NCBI GenBank assembly: GCA_965206615.1
Contig: CBDBKI010000005.1
Span: 3,038,001-3,102,000, forward strand
Origin: VXNE01 sp965206615
Lineage (GTDB): Bacteria > Pseudomonadota > Gammaproteobacteria > Pseudomonadales > Azotimanducaceae
Length of the DNA stretch: 64,000 nucleotides
Direction: 5' to 3'
Part shown: positions 59,621-64,000 of the stretch, one piece after another
Layout of the letters: each line of letters starts with the position of its first letter
How positions within the stretch are numbered: the first letter of the stretch is position 1
The notes under the pieces: model-generated
Told to the model about the DNA's origin: nothing
Seen by the model: the letters and a program-made list of their open reading frames with translations, nothing else
Databases searched by the model: none
Program-made: the position numbers and the translations under genes

Positions 59621-61056
59621 CAGCGGTCCACGACCCAGTCCCCGATCGTCGATAGCGTCTCCGGCGACATGGTCTCCTCGATGCGTGCGTATTCCTCCGG
59701 AGATCCGGTTTCCGCGGTCTGGAAGAGATGGTTGAGGCCCGGCAGGACCCGAATATCGAAACGTCCGACCCGGGCTTCGATCGCCTCCAGCACGGGGACG
59801 CTCTGCTGCGGCGGCACCTGCAGGTCCAGCTCGCCGTACAGCGCCAGGATCGGCACCTTCGCGGCCGCCAGGTCGTCGCCAGGGTCGTAGTCGATGAAGT
59901 GCAGGAACCATGGGGAGACGATCGTGTCCACCAGGGTGGTATCGTCGGGGTCCAGTTGCAGCAGGCCGCGCTCCACGAAGTTGAACTCTTCCAGCGCGGT
60001 TCGGTAGCGCCGGAGACCTTCCGCGTGGCGCTCCTCCCAAGTCCCGGAGCCCCGGGCCGCAACATAGAGCGTGGCATTCAACGCCGCGATCCTGTCGATG
60101 GTCGAATCCGGGATCGGCACCGAGGAAGCGTCGACCACCAGGCGGATCTGCGCCTGGTGCACCGCTTCTCCGGACACCGCGGGACCGGCCAGCATCACGC
60201 CGCACGACAAGTTCCGGCCGCCGGCCGCGAGATCCGCCACGACCAGTCCGCCCTCGCTGTGGCCGATGACGCCGACCCGGTGCGGAGCCACGTCGGCCCG
60301 CGTCCGGAGATACGCCACCGCGGCCGCCGCGTCGTCGGCAAAGTCGAGCGTCGTGGCGCCCGCGAAGTCGCCCGTGGAGCCGCCAAATCCGCGGTCGTCA
60401 TAGCGCAGCACCGCGACGCCATTGCGCGACAGGTAATCGGCGAGCACCCGGAACGGCTGGTGGCCCATGAGGGTTTCGTTGCGGTCCTGGGGCCCAGAGC
60501 CGGTCACCAACACCACCGTGGGATAGGCGCCGGTCTCGGGCATCGTCAATGTGCCGGCCAACCGCACGTCGTCGGCCCCGCCAGGGAACACTACTTCCTC
60601 GATCGCGTACGGAAACGGAGGCTGAGGCGTTTGCGCGCGGACGCGCACGCTGGGTTCGTCCACCTTGACGAGCTCCAGGTCGATGCCTACACCCTGGTGC
60701 CACTCGCCGGCCAGGCGCGTTCCGGTCGCGTCCAGCGTGCCCGAGTACGCGGCCCCGAGCTTGTCAATGCGCAAGGCGAACCGCTCGCCGTCGAAGCGCA
60801 CATCGTCGACGGCGATCCCCTGCGCGCCCTGGTCCGGGCTGTCGAGCGTCGCCGACAACACACCCCCCTTGAACGCGCCCTCCTCGTGTGCCACGTGCAC
60901 GACGACGCGCAGGTCCGCCACCTCGATCGTGCCCTCCCAGATTCCCTCGATGCGTTCGGGGCGCTCGGGTGTCTCCGGCAGCGCTTCAATGTCGAGGTCG
61001 GGCGCACAGCCCCACAGGACCAGGCCAATCAGCCCGAACAGCCATCGCACCAACAC
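59617..61056 (-). CDS. Alpha/beta hydrolase lipoprotein
   Basis: 479 residues from a GTG at 61056, chosen because AGGAGGA lies six bases upstream and it gives a lipoprotein signal LFGLIGLVLWGC. A beta-rich N-terminal domain (RIEGIWEGTIEVADLRVVVH; VDDVRFDGERFALRIDKLGA) precedes the hydrolase fold: TVVLVTGSGPQDRNET, FGGSTGDFAG, the nucleophile Ser in VIGHSEGGLV and the C-terminal Asp/His region. It is an outer-membrane-anchored esterase or peptidase-like enzyme; substrate unknown. Confidence 0.83.
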   Translation of the reverse strand: MLVRWLFGLIGLVLWGCAPDLDIEALPETPERPERIEGIWEGTIEVADLRVVVHVAHEEGAFKGGVLSATLDSPDQGAQGIAVDDVRFDGERFALRIDKLGAAYSGTLDATGTRLAGEWHQGVGIDLELVKVDEPSVRVRAQTPQPPFPYAIEEVVFPGGADDVRLAGTLTMPETGAYPTVVLVTGSGPQDRNETLMGHQPFRVLADYLSRNGVAVLRYDDRGFGGSTGDFAGATTLDFADDAAAAVAYLRTRADVAPHRVGVIGHSEGGLVVADLAAGGRNLSCGVMLAGPAVSGEAVHQAQIRLVVDASSVPIPDSTIDRIAALNATLYVAARGSGTWEERHAEGLRRYRTALEEFNFVERGLLQLDPDDTTLVDTIVSPWFLHFIDYDPGDDLAAAKVPILALYGELDLQVPPQQSVPVLEAIEARVGRFDIRVLPGLNHLFQTAETGSPEEYARIEETMSPETLSTIGDWVVDRC

Positions 61057-61149
61057 GCGGTTCCTCCTGCACGCCGGAGTGCGGCAACATACCCGCGCCG
61101 GAGGTCGGAGGGCAACGCGGGCCGCGCCGGCCCGTGAACGAGGTGTCGC

Positions 61150-61926
61150 ATGCGGATCGTGAGCTGGAACGTCAACGGACTGCGCGCCTGCGCGAAGAAG
61201 GGCTTCCTGGACTTCCTGCAGGGCTCCGGGGCCGACGTGGTAGGCCTGCAGGAGGTGCGGGCATTTCCCCATCAACTCGAGCGTCGCCTCGCCGCGCCCG
61301 ACGGCTGGCATGCTACGTTCTCGCCGGCCGAGAGGCCCGGATACAGTGGCGTGGCGATCTACTCCCGAGCCGCACCGACCCGCGTGGAGACCTCCCTCGG
61401 CGATGCGCGCTTCGACGCCGAGGGCCGTTTCGCGATCGCGCGTTTCGGCCGACGCCTGGCCGTGGCCTCGGTGTACTTCCCGAAGGGCAGCGGTCGCGAC
61501 CGGGACAACAGCCGGGTGCCGTACAAGCTCGATTTCTACGGCGCGGTCTTCGAGCGTCTCCAGGCCTTGCGGCGCTACTGTCCGGTGCTGCTGGTGGGCG
61601 ACTACAACACGGCGCATGAGGCCATCGACCTGGCCCGACCCGCATCGAACACCCGCAACAGCGGCTTCCTGCCCGAAGAGCGTGCGGAGCTGACCCGCTG
61701 GCGGAACGCCGGCTGGGTGGACACGTTCCGCGCGCAGCATCCGGATGCGGCCGGACACTACACCTGGTGGCGGCAATGGGGCGGCGCCCGGGAAAACAAC
61801 GTGGGGTGGCGCATCGACTACGTCTTCGCCTCGCCGGCCGCGGCCCGCCGGGTGGACGACGCGTTTATCTGGCCCAACGTAACCGGCTCGGACCACTGTC
61901 CGGTGGGCGTGGACCTGAATCGCTGA
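61150..61926 (+). CDS. xthA: Exodeoxyribonuclease III
   Basis: 258 residues. AP-endonuclease family motifs: MRIVSWNVNGLRA (Asn), GLQEVRAF with catalytic Glu, SGVAIYSR, PVLLVGDYNTAHEAIDL (Asp/Asn pair), and GWRIDYVFAS and GSDHCPVGVDL at the end. It repairs abasic sites and 3' blocking groups. It is divergent from the hydrolase gene with a 93-bp gap. Confidence 0.93.
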   Translation: MRIVSWNVNGLRACAKKGFLDFLQGSGADVVGLQEVRAFPHQLERRLAAPDGWHATFSPAERPGYSGVAIYSRAAPTRVETSLGDARFDAEGRFAIARFGRRLAVASVYFPKGSGRDRDNSRVPYKLDFYGAVFERLQALRRYCPVLLVGDYNTAHEAIDLARPASNTRNSGFLPEERAELTRWRNAGWVDTFRAQHPDAAGHYTWWRQWGGARENNVGWRIDYVFASPAAARRVDDAFIWPNVTGSDHCPVGVDLNR

Positions 61927-61979
61927 CCTCGTCGTGGCGCCCGCAGCGCCAGCCTCGGGGCAGGGCGAGGGCAGGGCGT

Positions 61980-62008
61980 TTGACTTGCGCTACCCGTTCG
62001 CCAATAGT
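61980..62008 (+). promoter_or_regulatory. Putative sigma-70 promoter of the second aldo/keto reductase
   Basis: TTGACT (61980-61985), 17 nt, AATAGT (62003-62008), 67 bp before the ATG at 62075, which follows an AGGAGG ribosome site. Confidence 0.5.
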
Positions 62009-62074
62009 CCGTCCTGCAAGCATGGCGCCCGCCACCGGGACGCCGCGAGAACCGCTCACGAGGAGGACCGTCCC

Positions 62075-63127
62075 ATGACTACGGAATCGACACCCGGACC
62101 GGCGCCGAGCCGACGCACCGTTCTGCGCTATGCCGCGATGCTGGGGGCTGGCAGCCAGGCGCTGTGGCACTCGGGCAGCCTGCATGCGGCCGCCGCCGCG
62201 GCCCGCGACACCGCACCCGGTGCCGAGCGGTGGCCCGCCATGACCTACCGCCGGCTCGGACGTACCGGGTTCGAGGCCAGCCGCCTGGTGTTCGGCTGCG
62301 GCGCCGCGCTGAAGCGCAAGCCCAACGACACGCTGCTCGAGGCGGGACTCGAGGCCGGCGTGAACGTCTTCGATGTCGGAACGCGCCCCTATTACAAGGA
62401 CGCCGAAAAGAACATGGTCGGGTTCCTCAAGCGCCACCGGGACGAGGTCTTCCTCATCTCGAAGGGCCAGACCCACCTCGACGTCGACCCCCAGGATCCC
62501 ATCACGGTCGACCAGGCCAGGGAGGCCGCCCGCACCTGGGGCGCGCTCATCGACGGGAGCCTTCGCGAACTCGACACGGAGCACATCGACGCCTACTACC
62601 AGATGGCCGCCAACAACCCCAATGTGGTGGGCGCCGAGGAGGTGTATCGGGTGTTCGAGGACGCGAAGGAAGCCGGCAAGGTCTCGTACTATGGCGTCAG
62701 CACGCACCAGAACGCGGCCAGCGTCCTCGGGGCCGCCGTGGATACCGGCTGGTTCGACCTGGCGATGATCGCCATCACGCCGGCCGGGTGGTACGACTGG
62801 AAGAACAGGCAGATCCTCGAGGGCACGCCCGACATGAAGTCTCTCCGGCCTCAGCTCGACCGTGCCCGCGCCGCCGGAATCGGACTGGTCGGCATGAAGG
62901 TCGGCCGCCTGCTGGCCGGACGCGGCTGGCTGGGCAGCGCCAACACCAAGGCGTTCGACGGGCACTACGACGAGAAGCTGCTGAGCGCGAGGCTCTCCGA
63001 CTTCCAGCGGAGCTACGCCTATGTCCTTGAACACGGCATGGACGTCGTAAACGCGGACATCCAGAACTACGCGATCCTGAAGGAGAATCACACGGCGGCG
63101 GCAACGGCCCACGAATACGCCGCCTGA
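62075..63127 (+). CDS. Tat-exported aldo/keto reductase
   Basis: 350 residues with a twin-arginine signal (SRRTVLRYAAMLGAG) from the ATG at 62075. AKR landmarks: MTYRRLGRTGFEASRLVFGC, GVNVFDVGTRPYYKDAEKNM (Asp and Tyr of the catalytic set), LDTEHIDAYYQMAANNP, KVSYYGVSTHQNAASV and GLVGMKVGRLLAG. Unlike the paralog at 42575 it has no Cys cluster. Substrate unknown; it is exported folded. Confidence 0.87.
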   Translation: MTTESTPGPAPSRRTVLRYAAMLGAGSQALWHSGSLHAAAAAARDTAPGAERWPAMTYRRLGRTGFEASRLVFGCGAALKRKPNDTLLEAGLEAGVNVFDVGTRPYYKDAEKNMVGFLKRHRDEVFLISKGQTHLDVDPQDPITVDQAREAARTWGALIDGSLRELDTEHIDAYYQMAANNPNVVGAEEVYRVFEDAKEAGKVSYYGVSTHQNAASVLGAAVDTGWFDLAMIAITPAGWYDWKNRQILEGTPDMKSLRPQLDRARAAGIGLVGMKVGRLLAGRGWLGSANTKAFDGHYDEKLLSARLSDFQRSYAYVLEHGMDVVNADIQNYAILKENHTAAATAHEYAA

Positions 63128-63234
63128 GCGCCCACCGATCGCGCCGCCCGCCGGAGCGGCGCGATCCTGACCGCGTGTTTGCCATCCCGTAGCGTTGCTG
63201 ACACACTCGAAGCGCCATCACGCGGAACGAAGGC

Positions 63235-64000
63235 ATGCACCCCCAGGCAGCCACACTCGGGGCACTGAAGGCGGCGCGCTACGAGGTGCTCCCGGTCAAG
63301 GTCGAACTGCGCAGGAACCTCATCGCAAGGCTCTCCGCCGGCAAGACGCTCTTCGACGGCATCGTCGGTTACGACGAAACCGTGCTCCCGCAGCTCCAGA
63401 ACGCCCTGCTCGGCGGCCAGGACCTCATCCTGCTCGGCGAGCGCGGTCAGGCCAAGTCGCGCATCCTGCGCGGCCTCACGGCGCTGCTCGACGAGTACAC
63501 ACCGGTACTTGCCGGTGTCGAGATTCCGGAGAACCCCTACGGCCCGATCACCGAACCCGGCAAGGCGGCCGTCGCGGAAGCCGGCGACGAAACGCCCATC
63601 CACTGGATGCACCGCGACGAACGCTACGGCGAGAAGCTCGCCACCCCCGACATCACGATCGCCGACCTGATCGGCGAGGTGGACCCCATCAAGGTCGCCG
63701 AAGGCCGCTACCTGTCCGACGCCCTCACCATTCACTTCGGCCTCGTGCCGAGGATGAACCGGGGCATTTTCGCGATCAACGAGCTGCCTGACCTCGCGGA
63801 ACGCATTCAGGTGGGGTTGCTGAATGTCCTCGAGGAACGCGACGTGCAGATCCGCGGCCACAAGGTCCGGCTGCCGCTCGACGTCTTTCTGGTGGCCACG
63901 GCGAACCCCGAGGACTACACGAACCGGGGCCGCATCATCACGCCGCTGAAGGACCGGTACGGCGCGCAGATTCGCACGCATTATCCCGCCTCCATCGCCC
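63235..64000 (+). CDS. MoxR/BchI-like AAA ATPase (3' end outside window)
   Basis: 255 codons visible, running off the window end. AAA core: IVGYDETVLPQLQNALLGG, Walker A LILLGERGQAKSRIL, GIFAINELPDLAERIQVGLL as the Walker B and following helix, VFLVATANPEDYTNRGRI as sensor 1. It resembles magnesium-chelatase-like ATPases that work with a VWA-domain partner; such a gene would be expected downstream. No bacteriochlorophyll genes are near. Start ATG at 63235, without a strong ribosome site. Confidence 0.85.
   Translation, partial: MHPQAATLGALKAARYEVLPVKVELRRNLIARLSAGKTLFDGIVGYDETVLPQLQNALLGGQDLILLGERGQAKSRILRGLTALLDEYTPVLAGVEIPENPYGPITEPGKAAVAEAGDETPIHWMHRDERYGEKLATPDITIADLIGEVDPIKVAEGRYLSDALTIHFGLVPRMNRGIFAINELPDLAERIQVGLLNVLEERDVQIRGHKVRLPLDVFLVATANPEDYTNRGRIITPLKDRYGAQIRTHYPASIA

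Noticed and set aside
56324..59890. Open frame of 1188 codons on the plus strand
   Set aside because: Antisense to the double CoA-transferase and methyltransferase genes; low-complexity Arg/Gly composition and no motif.

Overview
This window is a high-GC (clearly above 60 percent) chromosomal segment. It most resembles an uncultured, probably marine or host-associated gammaproteobacterium: it carries a Gammaproteobacteria-style type II secretion pseudopilin operon, hemF, a tctCBA tricarboxylate transporter, a znu zinc importer locus, nupC and a CPT-like kinase. The taxonomic placement is inference only. I saw no rRNA, tRNA, CRISPR array, intact insertion sequence or prophage.

Layout. 1-4937: the 3' part of a type II secretion operon (gspG partial, H, I, J, K, L, M), nearly every gene overlapping the next. 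5005-11958 (minus): a tightly coupled trio of a giant choice-of-anchor B surface protein, an MbnP copper-binding lipoprotein and its MbnH di-heme partner. 12172-18254: penicillin acylase family protein, long acyl-CoA dehydrogenase, hemF and a BON lipoprotein. 18472-22915: tctCBA, an orphan ExbD and threonine aldolase. 22890-25843: a divergent nucleoside module (nupC against a PfkB kinase coupled to a CPT-like kinase). 25860-39218: two paralogous quinohemoprotein dehydrogenases, nitronate monooxygenase, an S41 protease lipoprotein, two LLM flavin oxidoreductases, a DUF3667 protein, a GPH sugar symporter and a ZIP transporter. 39388-42365: accessory debris with a mobile-element remnant, small membrane ORFs, a ThuA-like protein and a frameshifted VapBC pair. 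42575-46451: a Tat-exported iron-sulfur aldo/keto reductase and a wrecked znu locus. 46735-52542: sulfotransferase, MtfA-type peptidase, zinc-ribbon protein, inositol-phosphatase family enzyme, PKD-domain metalloprotein and agmatinase family enzyme. 52549-53225: Phd-Doc toxin-antitoxin. 53333-61056 (minus): alpha/beta hydrolases, PhyH dioxygenase, a fused double CaiB CoA-transferase and a methyltransferase. 61150-64000: exonuclease III, a second Tat aldo/keto reductase and a MoxR/BchI-like ATPase cut by the window end.

Most notable: (i) znuA is in two divergently oriented pieces, as if a segment of about 590 bp had been inverted inside the gene, and the neighbouring znuC has an in-frame amber codon; (ii) a 78-bp interspersed repeat occurs at 6167 and 18348 with a compensatory base-pair change in its stem; (iii) the choice-of-anchor B/MbnP/MbnH operon has no visible methanobactin precursor; (iv) a short transcription unit at 31204-31370 has a 13-nt perfect anti-16S Shine-Dalgarno, an 11-codon ORF and a 13-bp hairpin; (v) several small or broken genes were found by reading frames by eye, including a 3' acyl-CoA ligase fragment, a 55-codon ORF coupled to the CaiB gene, and a frameshifted VapC.
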